Part shown: one piece after another, positions 22,068 through 34,250 of the stretch
How positions within the stretch are numbered: the stretch's first letter is position 1
Layout: the number at the start of each line of letters is the position of its first letter
Assembly (NCBI RefSeq): GCF_963678635.1
Contig: NC_087066.1
Span: forward strand, 50,277,581-50,341,580
DNA length: 64,000 nt
From: Symsagittifera roscoffensis
Lineage: Eukaryota > Xenacoelomorpha > Acoela > Convolutidae
Direction of reading: 5' to 3'
The notes under the pieces: model-generated
What the model was told of the DNA's origin: nothing
Database searches by the model: none
What the model saw: only the letters and a program-made list of their open reading frames with translations
Position numbers and translations under genes: made by a program

Positions 22068-23252
22068 TTACTTCAAGTTCCCCAAACTCTGATATTCTGT
22101 GCTTAGATGTATTGCATAGCCAAGTATCATTCCATCTTGTATCGTCACCGATATTGCTCGTGTGTTTAACAACACATTCACACAAAGTCCGTTCAGAGTG
22201 AGTGAGAAGCTTCTTCCCAAAATAGCCGAGCTCCAACTGTTTGGGTTGGGGACCAGACATACTTGTCTTTTGTTGCTAAGTTCTTTCAAATTCCTCGTCC
22301 TAAGTGTCTCCACTACAGCTTGATTTGGTTTCAACCTATCTCATCCATTTAGGAAAATTGGCACCCTCGCTTGATTTATCAAGATGTTATTAGCAGTTTT
22401 CTTTTCATACCTCCTCTCTGCGTCCTTGACTTGTATCAAAACGTTGTTGAGGTCGATCGTGACGTCGAAATTGCGCACGAAATTGCGTCCTTAGTTGAAC
22501 TGGTCGGTTTCATCCAAGTTTTCGACAACCAGAAAGCTCATCCAAAGATGTCTTCGTCCCAATTGCAGCAAGATGATGGGAGTCCTTCAGGCCACATAGA
22601 TTGCGCCCTGATTGGCCACAGCCAGACTGATTTTAGTCGGTATTAAATCCGACCTATTGAAGCCCATGTCGATCCATTTGCTTATGGGCATGACACTGAC
22701 CACCACTCTGGCGTCAAGTAGTCCTTTAATGGAGTTTTGTCTGCCCCGCACATCCAGTAAGTGAGATGCCAGATAGGCTTCGTAGCCTATGCGGACTGCA
22801 TCCTGCTCAAGCACGGGATTGTGTCCAATTCGCCGTACCTTGAGCTCCTCTTGACGGATTTAGATCCGGCTTACTTGGTCATTTGCATTCGTCGCGTGAG
22901 CTTTATTGTAGATGTTTATGCCATCCACGTTTATGAAAATCGGGTATGGGCCATAGACATCTACATAATGTCCGTCTACTCTCGTCAGTCTCGGCCCACC
23001 TGTTGTGAGTAACGCTCTCACAGCCATAGAAATCAACTTGGTATATTTTTCCTTCGAGTAATCTGCGTAAATATCCAGGTAAACCCGGATGATTTCCGAC
23101 GGCTCACTCAAGTTCTTCACCACCTGATGACCCGCGATCAATATGATTGACATTATCTTGCTCCCTACTCCCGTCATAACAAAGTTCTTCACTAAAATGA
23201 CCTTCAACTTCAAACCTCGGCACTCGGGCTCCTGGTTGTCTTCTTCTTTCAC
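22068..23252 (-). pseudogene. Protease region, Gypsy copy 2
   Basis: 23252-22860 precedes the protease and contains V-N-N/N-L-S-E-P-S and a Y-x-D-I-Y-A-D-Y block. 22814-22587 is homologous to the copy 1 protease: L-E-Q-D-A-V-R-I-G-Y-E-A, L-L-D-A-R-V-V-V-S-V-M-P-I and V-A-N-Q-G-A-I-Y-V-A. The D-T-G active site is replaced by D-A-R. 22334-22068 holds K-Q-V-C-L-V-P-N-P, the counterpart of the copy 1 protease tail, and the spacer towards RT. Confidence 0.7.
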
Positions 23253-23423
23253 TGTTTTCTCTTAGCTATTCAGTTTCTCGCGCAACCCCGTATTTTCCAG
23301 TTCAGACCTCACCCATTGTTCAACTTTTTTCGTAGCTAACTCATGTTGAACCTTCTATAAAGCGGTCCGAGCCACTAGGCCATAATCTACTTTAAGCGAA
23401 TTAGTTGAGGTAGCCTCCATGCT

Positions 23424-25494
23424 TCAGGCATCATCGTCTTTCGGAAAGGTTTTCACCTTTTTAGTTGTCCTGTGAGACTTCTTTCTGGTGCCCTGTGAGA
23501 CTTCCTTCTTCCGCGATTCAGCTTCTTTCATCAGGCGTGCTCGACTAGCCTTCACACCTGAAAGCGCCTCTTTGTGACGGGGTGCTTCGAGTGTGCTACT
23601 GCATCCCAAAACTGAGTGCTGTCCGATTTGAAATGCGCTTCCAGATTGCAAAAGAAATTTATTGGTCCATATTTCATTATTGGCCTCTCACATACTCTTC
23701 TTGGTCTTCGTCAGTTGCGTCCACGTCGTCATGGAAGTAACCAATCGCTTTCATGTTTTTTTTTATGAGTAGAACAAGCTGAGACGTGATGAGCCAGCGA
23801 ACCACAGATCGCGCATGACCACCTTTTGTCCATGTCATCACGAGGGTTATACCAGCCAGAACATGGGCCGGTGTTCAATCCACTGTAGTTGCCGTAATTT
23901 TTAGCCTCGGCTTTATGAGCAGGTATTCACGCGATTTCATGCGCAAATCATTGGGCGTAGGCAAGGAGTCCGCCGACAATGTAAATTGGGTGTCCAACAT
24001 GGTTTTCAGTTCATCACTCTTTAGTCCGACCATGAATTTCGCTAAGTTCCTTTGTGGGATTCTCTCGTCAGGATTACTTCTCCTTCTGAGCAGTTCGAGG
24101 TCATCCAAAAACTTGTCAATGGCCTCATCATCTCTCTGGCGCCTCTTTTTAAATTTCACCATCGCCTGTTACCCCTGCACACCCGCAAAAAAAAACGATT
24201 TAGCAAGATGTCAATGAGTTTTTGAGCACTGTCACGTTCGATTGTCCTGTCTTGGTTGGGGTGGTCAAGAGTTCATCAAAATTACGCATCATAAGATCAG
24301 CCTTAAAATGCAATCTTTTCTTCAAGTCAGTCATCGTTTGAGCATAGGTGTTGTCATGATCGTTCAACAGTCGCTCAATCTCTCGTGTCATTCAACTATC
24401 CCTTTCTTCAGACTCCTTGGTAGCTAGAGCCAAACTCTCCGCAAGGCACTGATCGGTGTTTCGAATCAACTGGGCCTAATTATTTTTTGCTGGTGATTTC
24501 GCGTCTGCCAGTTCGTCTCTTAACCTCTCATGGGCATGTTGAGCCCCTTCTCCCACTTGGTTGATCCTTTTCATCATATCCTGTCGCAGTTCTTCAAGGC
24601 CTGTCATTACATTGGCAAACATACCTCTCATATCACTGGCTGTGACCAATCCTGGGGTCAGACCTAGAAACGATGACGTTATTTGAGGTTGCAGCCTAGT
24701 GCTCGATGACGCACCACCTTTCTGCGTGCCCGTCGACATCATTGGCCTGTCCACTGTCGAGAATGCTCCCATCGTTATCCGTCTGACATCGGTCTTGATG
24801 GCGAAATGGACATCGACTTTCTACTCTTCTCCTGTCTCGGACTAGGTGTGAAATCCGTGTCCGAGTGCATCAGTCCCGGTTGGTCAAAGCCGGAGGACAG
24901 TCCATCAGTTCAGGGCGATGTTATGCGTTCATCATACAACGTTTTAAAACTCGTTTTTGCTCTTGAACTCGACTGTTCTTCTCTGGGACTTATGCTTGGT
25001 ATCGTTACGTTCTGACTCTGTTTGGACAGAGAGGATTGCTTTTTCCTCCGTCCGCTGTTCTCTGTCTCCGATCTAGATTTCCCTTTGAATACGAGTTCTT
25101 TTCCTGTATCGGCCTCGGTTCGCTCCGAGGTCTTCTCAGATTCTTCTCTTTTTTTTGGTTAAAAGTCGTCTCCAGACCCTTCTAGGTCTTCGTGATGATG
25201 ACAGTCGGGTCGGATCAGCGTTTGTTCCCCTTCTTCTAAGGAATCAGTTGGTGTCATGTTCGCTGCTCCGGCCTCAGCATTTCGCCCTTCTTCACCATCT
25301 AGATTTTTCTTGGATCTCAGTTTCATTCCGCTCACCAAAAGATCATTTTGACCTCCACTCGTTGCCTCACTAGCAGAAATGTCGGAGATTCTGCTAACTG
25401 AAGAATTGCTGCGCCGCGACTTAAATCTCAGCGTGCTTCACGTACTTAGCCTGGGAATCTTAGTCACTTCTCCTAATGAATCCCTTCTCTCCAT
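23424..25494 (-). pseudogene. Gag region, Gypsy copy 2
   Basis: A candidate ATG at 25494 opens M-E-R-R-D-S-L-G-E-V but a TGA follows within 20 codons, and further stops split the region. 24772-24476 is a Gln/Arg-rich segment with coiled-coil character (G-L-E-E-L-R-Q-D-M-M-K-R-I). 24391-24200 and 24162-23875 hold the conserved gag core with L-D-D-L-E-L-L-R-R-R and L-A-K-F-M-V-G-L-K-S-D-E-L, which resembles the retrotransposon gag domain. 23651-23424 is a basic tail (K-E-A-L-S-G-V-K-A-S-R-A-R). No zinc knuckle is visible. Confidence 0.7.
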
Positions 25495-28350
25495 TTCTTG
25501 CTATTAGTGAGATTTTATGTGAATAACAAAAAAATAATAGTAGGAAAAACGTTTTTTTACGACAGTAGGCAAGTTTCACAAAATACAGAAAGCTCACGAG
25601 AGCTTATGTGCTCGATTCTTTCAGTATCTAGAAAATTCTTTTTGGTCTCTTAGAGATCCTATGAATTGCTCAGCTAAGATTAAACACAGGGTCTGCCCAG
25701 TGTTGAGTTATTATTAACTCCCTCAAACACTTAATGTACAACAGGATCACAAAAAACCGCAGGATAAAATAACTGACACATAGAACACAATTAACAATAA
25801 AATAACAACAAACCCTATGGATGACAGCGATCACTCGTATCAGTATCACTTAACCGCTGCTGATGCATCAAAGTACTGCTTCGTATTAAATTAGACACTT
25901 CATTGCAGTAGTGGTTTCAATAGCAGTAGTGGTTTCAATAATTGAGAAACAAAATTTATTCTTAAGGAAAAAGACTTCCCTCAATTGGAACATTTACACT
26001 GGTCTATTTACACTTAATATACACACCTAGTAGGTAATCGTCCTCCTATTTCAACCTTAAAGGGATTTCTGAGGTATTTAAATTATGTCGGAGGGTTCCC
26101 CTAAACACACTAAGGAGGTTTGTTAAGGGGCTTAACTGACTCCGAAGGGTTGCTTCGAAGGTTTCCCTCAAATTTCCAAATTTTCAAGTTTCGCTTCAAG
26201 TTTCGCTTTGTCTTCAGATAGTGTCAAAGTGAGTCAAAATAGGCCAAATATACTCTGTGGGGTTGTTTGAACTATTTCGGAGCGTTTCGTGAAAAAATTT
26301 TTACTAAGGAGAGTCGTTAAGGGGCTCAACTGACTCCGAAGGGTTGCTTCAGAGGGTTCCGCAAAAATCATAAAAACAAGTGTCTTTACCGCGGTAAAAC
26401 CTCCTATTGGGGTCTAACTTACTTAAAACGAGGTTGGTTGACCCGGTCAACCTACCCACTAGGATAAATACGTGGTTTTGTAAAATTTTCGGTCGCTCGG
26501 AGGGTACCTTAAAATTTGGACCCTCCAAACTGTCAAATTCTAAAAAAAATTCTTTCCTGAAGTTATCAACCTAAAAACGGTTGCGGTTCAAAAAAAGATC
26601 AGAAACATCGACTTATGGTACCAAAATAATTCCGATCGGTTCGTTAGACTATGGGAAATCAACAAAAAGGCAGTTGCCAAATCGGCCTTTTTTCACTACC
26701 TATATAGGTTCTCAGTATATTGTATCGCCATTGTTGCTGAAAAAGCTCAAAAACACTTGGAACGAGATCAATAGCCCTGTGCAGCACTGGAATAATGCAA
26801 ACAACCGGACTAAAACTCGTTTAGAAACAAAAAACTTGGCCGAAAATTATCGGATTTGGACCCTCCGATTCCTTCCTTTTCCGATGTTTAAGTCTCTAAC
26901 TCTATCCACGGAGCTACTGGGAGGATTACTCAATACTTGTTTAAAATTCTGCGCTTAACAGTTTGGTCAAAAATTGATTTTTTTGACAAAATTGGGGTGT
27001 TTCTTGGGTCTAACTGGGAGATAAGTAATATATAATAAGGATAATAACCTATTAGTAGTCGTTAATCAACATAACTATACCCTGATTTACGCCAAAATAC
27101 CCGAATTAAGACCCTTAACTCTGAAATGTGCAATCGATGGAGGGTACAATCGGACCGCGCCAATTGTATTCCGCACCACCCACGTTAAGTGAAATCGTAC
27201 CCGCGCGGTACTAAAATTGCGTTAACGATACCCAACAGTCGTTGTGGATGTTTTCCTTGTTGTTCCCTGTTCCGTCTGGAACACGTCGGTCAGTTTGCCA
27301 CTCTACCCTCCGGTAACCGGCAAGGTTATAATAAACGTGTTTAAATACTCAAAAGACACTCAAGGAAGGGTACCTAACCAACCACCAAAACACTAAATAT
27401 TTCAATCAGTAACGATATAAATCAATCTGAAACAGGAATCTCAGATCACATCTCGTCCGGAATATGTAAACTGTAATTTTTTATTTTTTACTGTTTTTTG
27501 TCATTTTTGTTTTTTTTTTGCTTACGTTTTTTTGTCATTTTTGGGTGTTTTTACTGTTTTTTTGCTTTTCTGCTGTTTAGTATGTTTGTTTTTAGCTTTT
27601 TCTTGGTTATACCTAATTTTTGTTTGGGTTGACGCTTTCTCTTTTGTCATTTTTGATCCCGGGGCCTCGGGATAAGCGGGCTCTAAATTTCCCATATAAC
27701 CCTCTGACCCCCGGAACTATCGGTCTCAACTCAGTACCAAGCTAAATTGTACCATGCGGAGGGTCCGTACCACCCTCCTAAAACATTGCAGGACATTAAG
27801 GACTCGTAGAGCGGAGGGTTCGTTGCTGAAACGTCTGCTGATCATGATGGTCTGGCCTTTAATAGGCTCATCAAGGAGCGCCATAAAAACGTCTATATAA
27901 CGTTTGCCCAGACATTACACGATGCCGGAGCGTAGAAAAAGTACCTATTGACGACTGGCAGGCGTCAATTAACCTAGTTCTTCTCGTTTTTAACCTTCTA
28001 GACCTAGCCAGTTAGTTCTCTGGTCTGTTTAGGGCTAAGTAAAAACTTACCAATTTTAGGCCATCAGTCGAACGACTTTTGATCAGCTTTTGTTTACATA
28101 GGAAGATAACCCCAGAGCTGGTTCTCGAATCCCCAGAGTAAGTGAATACTATTAAAAACACGGCTCGAAATCCTTTATTTACTTTGTTTTTAATGGTAGT
28201 TATATACTTAATCCATTGGAGACGGATTGGTTCTACCTTTTTTTTAATTACTCATGCTCTAAAATACTATTTAAAGTCGGTGGTAACAAATTCTTCAGGG
28301 CATAACAGCTGCTAAAAATGTACGTTTAATAGTCGCACAGTTAAACTAGT
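25495..28350. repeat. Repetitive region with recurrent GGAGGGT motif, no gene
   Basis: Holds an 18-bp tandem repeat (GCAGTAGTGGTTTCAATA at 25905-25922 and 25923-25940), a longer direct repeat (26110-26161 and 26304-26355, sharing AACTGACTCCGAAGGGTTGC), a pyrimidine-rich tract with repeated TTTTTGTCATTTTT (27480-27660) and many GGAGGGT or ACCCTCC heptamers between about 26090 and 28390. It probably includes LTR or untranslated parts of the flanking retroelements, but no LTR pair could be demonstrated. The open frame at 26581-26958 is not recognised. Confidence 0.5.
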
Positions 28351-28655
28351 CTTTGAGCACCAGGCCTCCAATTCCGTCTTCTTTATCTCGTGGTACGGGA
28401 GGGTACGGATCCGCTCGAGATTTCCCACTGGACCTTCCTTATTTCTTGTCCACTTCAGCTAAGTGTCTTATCGTGTCTGGTCGTCATGATAAGAGGCTTC
28501 GTTTTCTGTTATTTTCTTATGACTGTTTTTCGTCTTGTCAATTCAGCGTGAGTTTTTGTTCTTCTTTTTTGGTCAAAAACGGCCGTTTTTACTTTTCTGA
28601 GTGAATTGTTGCCTAATTGTTGTGATAAAATTATTCAATAGTTTCATATTTCGCA

Positions 28656-29467
28656 ATGTCAAGACGAAATCGGGGAGATGCTCACTTTGTCTCCGATGTT
28701 CCTGGTGACTTGCGCGGGAAGTGCAACAAGAGTGGGGGTAACCAATGGATTCAGTGTGAACTATGCGACCTCTGGTATCAGTACAACTGCTCGGGAATCC
28801 CAGTGGACCTTCTACCACAAATAGTAAAAGTTAAGTTGCTCCTGTTCAAATGCAAAATTTGTTTACAAAAGAAGTCTAGTGTTCTTTCATCTTCTTCTGT
28901 TCAAAAAGTCATAAAGGATGCTCTCTCTGAAATTCCTGCGACTATTGCCGATTCTGTATCTGTTTCTGATCCGAGTTATGCAGCTGTTACTGCCACGCCT
29001 GTTGTACCTGTTATACCTGTATCTGCTCAAGCTGATAAACATTGGACTCATGAGTTGAAATTTGACGGTATTTCTGAAAGCAAAGGCGAGTTCAACTCAC
29101 AAACAGAGTCGGATATTTTCAGTTTGATTTCTATTTTGTCACATCTTGGGGAAAAAACCACGTACGTGTGAAGTCATTCAGACGTCTTGGTAAGAAAAAC
29201 ACCGATGCGTCCCGACCCAAAACTTATCTTGTTGAGTTCTACCTGCAGTTCGATTGCAAGAAGCTTCTATCCAAGTCTTACAAGCTGAAAACTTATTGTT
29301 CTCCTGTTTCTATTTCGAAATCGTTGTCTCCCTCAGAGCAGATCTAAATGCGTGAACTCCTCAAATTGAGATCTGATGCATCAACAAGAGACAAAATTCC
29401 GAAAAAAGAACTGGAATTACGTAATCTGAATCTACTTCTTAATGGTGTGGAAGTTACCTCTCCTGAA
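28656..29467 (+). pseudogene. LINE-B ORF1 with PHD-like zinc finger
   Basis: 28656-29171 opens M-S-R-R-N-R-G-D and contains a PHD pattern: C-N-K-S, W-I-Q-C-E-L-C-D-L-W-Y-Q-Y-N-C and a final C-K-I-C. A Ser/Ala/Val/Pro-rich linker follows. After a frameshift near 29160 the frame V-K-S-F-R-R-L-G-K and Y-L-V-E-F continues to a K-E-L-E-L-R-N-L-N-L block, the typical end of such ORF1 proteins. The first PHD Cys pair appears incomplete (G-K-C rather than C-x2-C). Confidence 0.65.
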
Positions 29468-29479
29468 TGACTGTCAGAG

Positions 29480-30299
29480 TTGAAGTTGTGCCTAATTAAG
29501 GTTCAAAGTCTTAGCAATATCTCCCAGCGTATCAAGTTTTCTAATTTTCTTTCTACCATCTCTGTCGACATACTCTTTAATACTGAGACTTGGCTCTATA
29601 ATGAGATTAATTGCCATGAAATTTTCCCATTTAATGATTTCGTTGTAGTTATTCGCTGTGACAGTTTAAACGGTGTCCCGGTGGTGTTCTCATGGCATGC
29701 TGTAAAAATTATTCTTTCAATCTCCTTCATTCCTACAGTTTTCGTGACTTCAGTTGTTCAATTGTCATCAAAGTCAATCAGATGTTTTTTTTGGTTTGAT
29801 GGTTGTTTATAATCACCCTCTCAGTTCCGACTATCGCGTTGAGTCATCTACACTTATAAACGCTGTTCACAAACATCATGATGAGGTGCTCAAATTCATC
29901 GGTCGCTGCTCGTCAGACCAAACTGTGTTTGCTGTTCTAGGAGACTTCAATTTAGCTGACGTCTGTTGGAGCTCATACTATGCATCCTCTGAATATTCGA
30001 TGAACATTTTGAGCGCGTTTGATGATCTCAATCTGTTTCAATTAGTGAAAATTCCGAATGTTTTGTCTGGTAAAACTCTAAATCTTTTCTGGTCGAATGA
30101 CCCGCAGAGACTTGTTGTCTATCGTTCAGAGAAAACCTACTCAGACGATTATCCAATTTTCGCTCATTCGCATGTCTCTAGTGATGATTGTTTTACACTT
30201 GATGTCTCAAAGCAAAGGTATTCAAAGAAGACTTTCAACACGGAACGTTTTAGTTGTTTGTTAGAACCTCTTTACACCAAGTTGTATTCAAATTCTTAA
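29480..30299 (+). pseudogene. LINE-B APE endonuclease
   Basis: The start (29480-29812) has K-V-Q-S-L-S-N-I and F-N-T-E-T-W-L (the E-T-W-L motif). The rest (29754-30299) has V-L-G-D-F-N-L-A-D-V-C-W, the G-D-F-N catalytic block. The two halves are in different frames. The SDH motif near the end reads Y-S-D-D-Y-P, with His replaced. Confidence 0.75.
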
Positions 30300-30329
30300 A
30301 GTGATTTCCTCCTAAAAACACCTGCTCTG

Positions 30330-30746
30330 TTGACTGTTTTCCTGCTTTTGTTTATAAATGTTGTAGGTCGTTACTTTCTCCTCTTGTTAGTCTTCTTTTT
30401 ACAATATTATCAACAGTTGCGTCTGGCCGTTGCCTGGAAACGTGCTTTTGTTACTCCAATTCTGAAGTCTGGGTCTCCTAATGAAAATACAAACTACAGA
30501 CCTATCAGTATCTTACAGTTTAAGAAACCGCTTCTCCTTCTTCTTTTCATCAATGATCTGTCAGAGTGTATAGAATTTTCCAGCTGTTATTTGTTTGCTG
30601 ACAATTCGAAGTTGTTCTCGACTAATATTACTTCTCTGCAGCATGATATTGATTCTTTTACAAACTGGTGTACTGCAAATGATTTATCGGGCAATCACGA
30701 TAAGTGCAGTCTCATTGTTTTCAAATGCAATTTCTTCGTCATGTGA
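30330..30746 (+). pseudogene. LINE-B reverse transcriptase with internal deletion
   Basis: Begins with the RT fingers block A-W-K-R-A-F-V-T-P-I-L-K-S and N-Y-R-P-I-S-I-L, then jumps directly to L-L-L-F-I-N-D-L-S-E and L-F-A-D-N-S-K-L-F. Motif A and the P-Q-G-S block are missing, so roughly 130 residues were lost near 30525. The catalytic F-A-D-D is changed to F-A-D-N. Confidence 0.75.
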
Positions 30747-30879
30747 TTGTCAACGACCAGGACATATTTACCTCAAATGTAGTAAAAGACCTTGGTTTAC
30801 TTGTCTCTGATGACTTGAACTGTATGATACGTATCAATAATAAGCTGTAATTATGTAACAAGTCAATTCATTTTATCAG

Positions 30880-31366
30880 GCGCAATTTTCCTTTCATGTC
30901 TCTCAATCCACCAAGCTCATGTGTATAACATGTGTATAAAAAGTATCATTTTTTATGCATCCCCTGTTTGATTTCCTTCATTATGTTATATCCGAAAACT
31001 TGAAAGTTTTAATCGAAAGTGTCTGAAATGGGTACTTGGTTCAATACCCTATAAAGACCAGTAATTTCCCAAGAAAACTCTGCCTATCTGATACCATCTT
31101 ATTTCAACGATGTGTTACTGCTCTACAAAATGTAACTTGTTCTTACAGAATTGCTGTTTTCTGCGTATTTCTTTTTTAAGATGACCACCAGCCGGAAAAT
31201 CACCATCCTCTGCACAATTCAAATAGCAAAGAAGTGGCAGACTGAGAAGTTCTTCTTTCATCGCCTTGAGAAATTGGTCAACGAGTTAATCCGTCTTGGT
31301 GTAGACATCTTCGCTTCCCTCGAGTCTTTCAAGAGAAGACTCAAGGAACTTCTTTTAGAGAGGTGA
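30880..31366 (+). pseudogene. LINE-B C-terminal tail
   Basis: Fragments of the post-RT region end with E-K-F-F-F-H-R-L-E-K-L-V-N-E-L and L-E-S-F-K-R-R-L-K-E-L, the counterpart of the conserved R-S-F-F-x-x-x-x-x-x-W-N-x-L-P tail of CR1/Jockey elements. Stops precede it. The Trp of the motif is lost. Confidence 0.6.
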
Positions 31367-31450
31367 CAACTTTTGATCAACTGAACTCGTGTTCATAGTT
31401 CTTGAAGTGCACCTGCTCAAACGGTCGATCTTGACCTGATATTTTCATTC

Positions 31451-32529
31451 TTGTTTTTGCATTAATTTAATACTTAAGGCAATTCATACTTTCTTCTTCT
31501 TCTAATCGAAAATTTTAAAGTTCAAAATTCTAAAATATTCCTACTCTCCTTTTCGTAACGATTTCACTGCTAACGGCTTAATTTCGAGGCCCGAAAAGTT
31601 TATTCAAAATCAACTATTCAACTCAATGATTTTGTACTTGATCAAGCAACTTTGAACAATTGTCTTTTTTAATGGACCAGGGCAACTGTTTTCATGCGTT
31701 ATTATTGAAATATTGCTCTCAAAAACGAGTAAATATTTTTTCAAGTTTAGTTTTTACCTTTGTTGTACGGTACAAAACATTTAGAGGAACATTGTTATCT
31801 GTAGCAAAATTGTGAAAAACAATTAAAACTTGCATTTGAAAACAATCTTATTTTACCCTTACGCCGCGACGTCCCGATGAGGAAAAACAACAATGAGTGT
31901 ACAAGCAAAGAATGCTTAAAACCTTCAGAAATTTTTGATTGGATTAGATATTATTGTTTTAGTATTGGTTATCATATCAATTGAGTAAATAAAGTTTTTT
32001 GTGACTCTGAAAAGATCCAATAGTTTCATTTTATCATGTGAGTTTGCGAAATCTGTAAAAAGTTTTCAATTGGTAATGAACTAGATAGTTATGTAAGCAA
32101 AGCCAATTTCAATGTTCGTGGACTCAGGTCTTCCCTAGACAGAAAGTTTTGTGGTTAAAATGAACAATTTTTTGTACAATGTAGAGTTCTACTTACTGGT
32201 TGATTTTTCTGACGTCCTTCTTGCATTTTGCAGGACAATGCAAAAGAAGTGGTCGTAAACAAGCGAAAGCTATGAGCTCTTAAAAAAACAGAGAAATACG
32301 AGCCAATTTCTGCCAATTTCCGACGGTCATTTCTGCCCCAGACAGATCTCCAGCAGAGAGTTAAGCTGATCAGCAGCAAATTCGATGAGGGAAATATAAA
32401 GGGAGGAAAACGGAACCTAGAATAATTGGGCGGAGCCCATTTTTGAGAACGGAATTTCTCAAATGATTTTACATTTAAACCTTCTGATGTAAAAACGTTC
32501 GAAAGTTACTAGGTTAAATTCGGATCGCA
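31451..32529. other. Non-coding stretch
   Basis: AT-rich sequence without a supported gene or repeat structure. It precedes the REL-type retroelement fragment on the right. Confidence 0.4.
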
Positions 32530-33900
32530 GGGGTTGAATGACATACCGTGTAAGAATCAGAGAAGAAAATTGTCAAAATAACAGCTTCGAATCGCAATTT
32601 GATTTCACCCAGGACTGCATTTGGGGAAAAGTTTTGACCGAAGAAGGATGGCATGGCTTATTTTGTCTGGAAAATGCAGGGGGTTCCTCTAGGCAATCAA
32701 GTTTGGATGCCCTTGTAAAACAAAGTTTTGCCTTCACTCACTTTCCTTCTGCTTTAGAGCCATGGCATCACAGGACAGATCAGAAGCCGTCAGACGGTTT
32801 GTTGTTCGTCCTGCCGGCTGTTAGTGGGCAATTCATGTGGAATGAAATGGTAGTCCGTCCCGCAGGCTCTAGTAGAGTAACAAGCCTAGTAGAACAAGCG
32901 CCGGCTCGGTATCTAGCCTCGAAACGGAGGCGCCGATGCGAAAGATCAAAATTCTGACAAATATATAGATTTGATTTTGAATGGATATATTTTTCAACCA
33001 ATTGCTTCTGAAGTTCAGGTTGCCGCACTTCATTTTTCTTAATTAACAGTGTAAGAATTTCAGCACGGGTAGCAGAGGAAACCAGGGCAGGTAGTTTTCT
33101 TAAGCGGAGAATCTCTCTCCCAATACAAGTTGCGCAGGCTACCTATGTACTCGACTGTATTAATAATAAAACTACCTAGGACATTATTAAACTCAATTTC
33201 TTTTTCTTACTCTCTAAAATGCCTGTTTTAATGTCCAATTTGATAAAATTTACTTCAACTTTCAGCTAAAATTTTTTCATAAGAAAAGGTCTGGTTTCAG
33301 AGACTAACCAATGTCATCAGAGTCTGAATATGCCAGATTTCATCAATTGCTTGAGAAAGTAAAGTTTTCACTACGATGCGAAACCTAGCGCAGATGAGGA
33401 AATCTGACTTTCAGATCCCGATTACTACCTTCGTAAGTCTTTGAAACTAAATTTCCATAATTTCATAGAGGGTAGCTCTGATCACTTGCTCCTGGTCTAT
33501 ATTTGAGTTTTATTTAATTTTAAAGGAAAAATTGTCTAAAATGGACATTGGAAACAGGCATTTTAGAGAATAGAAGAATAGAATCCTCAATTCGACTAGT
33601 GTACTTGTTCATTTGTCGACTAATGTACTTTTTCATTTGTCGACTAGCGAGTTATGTCGACTAGCGAAGAAGTTTTTTATTTATAGAGTTAAGGGAAGAA
33701 AAGAGCAGCCTAGTATAAGTATCTGATAGATCCGTTTCTCAATCTGGTTAGCTTCATTCCCAACCACCTGACTCTCTTTACGTTTATTCACGTTAGATTT
33801 TACTCTTTCATGTCCAGTAATTTCCTAGAACCTTGTCTGGAATATGTGATGAAGGGACTCTGACTGTAACCTCTGTTACTATGATTTTAAAAAAAAAAGA
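32530..33900 (+). mobile_element. REL-type non-LTR retroelement fragment C (3' end with poly-A)
   Basis: The frame at 32538-32957 matches the C-terminal part of element E (39.2-40.4 kb): shared G-K-x-x-T-E-x-G-W-H-G-L, A-L-V-K-Q-S, S-A-L-E-P and T-D-Q-K-x-x-D-G. Homology continues through K-Y-I-D-L-I-L-N-G-Y-I-F-Q-P near 32960-33000 and a last block near 33070-33150. The REL active-site P-D is changed to P-S-D with shifts. A 3' UTR hairpin (33866-33879) and a run of As (33887-33897) mark the element's 3' end. It is interrupted by an inverted-repeat insertion at about 33209-33575. Confidence 0.75.
33209..33575. repeat. Short inverted-repeat insertion in fragment C
   Basis: CTCTAAAATGCCTGTTT near 33213-33229 is the reverse complement of AAACAGGCATTTTAGAG near 33553-33569, and the adjacent bases (TTAATGTCC / GGACATTGG) also pair. 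The ~360-bp element encodes nothing and resembles a MITE. Short repeated TTTGTCGACTA units follow at 33595-33665. Confidence 0.65.
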
Positions 33901-34239
33901 AATTCCTATTGTCAGGACCCTTACTTAAAAAAACTGAGAATGTTAATGGCGTCAGTATATCTAATTGAAGATCAAATTGCAACTGTTTTTGTTGAAATAT
34001 TGAGTGAGCCTGATGTAGCTCAATACCTGGCGATTCAAAAAATTCTCGGATACTTCAACAAAACGTTTATACAAACGTTCCTTCGAAAATGTGGAACGTA
34101 AAAAACAGGCCGACACGTCTTCGAACAACTAAGTTTTGCGAGGGGTGGAACAGAATCTGGAATAGAAAAGTTCAACGTCATTCCCCAAATTTGTGGCTGG
34201 TTATTCTTTTTTGAAGCAACAAGAAAAAATTGTGGAAAA
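33901..34239. other. Spacer between retroelement fragments
   Basis: No gene recognised. It lies between the poly-A end of fragment C (+) and the 3' end of element D (-), which therefore converge. Confidence 0.45.
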
Positions 34240-34250
34240 TCCACTGGAGC

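Larger units (their letters stand above)
21190..25494 (-). mobile_element. Ty3/Gypsy LTR retrotransposon, copy 2 (gag-protease-partial RT), decayed
   Basis: Read on the - strand from 25494: gag (about 25494-23424), protease region (23252-22068) and RT N-terminal part (21851-21356). RNase H and integrase are missing. Its protease and RT are clearly related to copy 1: shared M-E-Q-D-A-V / L-E-Q-D-A-V, S-V-M-P-I, E-Y-D-M-I-E-P-S and D-L-G-S-A-F. Copy 2 keeps the 5' part and copy 1 the 3' part, but both include protease and RT, so they are separate insertions. The truncation point is a gag/RT mosaic that is itself duplicated. Confidence 0.85.
28351..31450 (+). mobile_element. APE-type non-LTR retrotransposon, LINE-B (CR1/Jockey-like), decayed
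   Basis: On the + strand: ORF1 with a PHD-type zinc finger and a second domain, then ORF2 with APE endonuclease, an internally deleted RT and the C-terminal tail. PHD-finger ORF1 proteins are known in CR1/Jockey-type elements. Multiple stops and frameshifts show it is dead. Its sequence differs clearly from LINE-A, so it is a second family. Confidence 0.8.

Noticed and set aside
26581-26958. 125-codon frame in the GGAGGGT-rich region
   Set aside because: Starts at TTG, unrecognised, and located in repeat sequence; reported only as part of that region.
25500-27400. Possible LTR of Gypsy copy 2
   Set aside because: No second copy, no clear TG...CA ends and no primer binding site could be shown.
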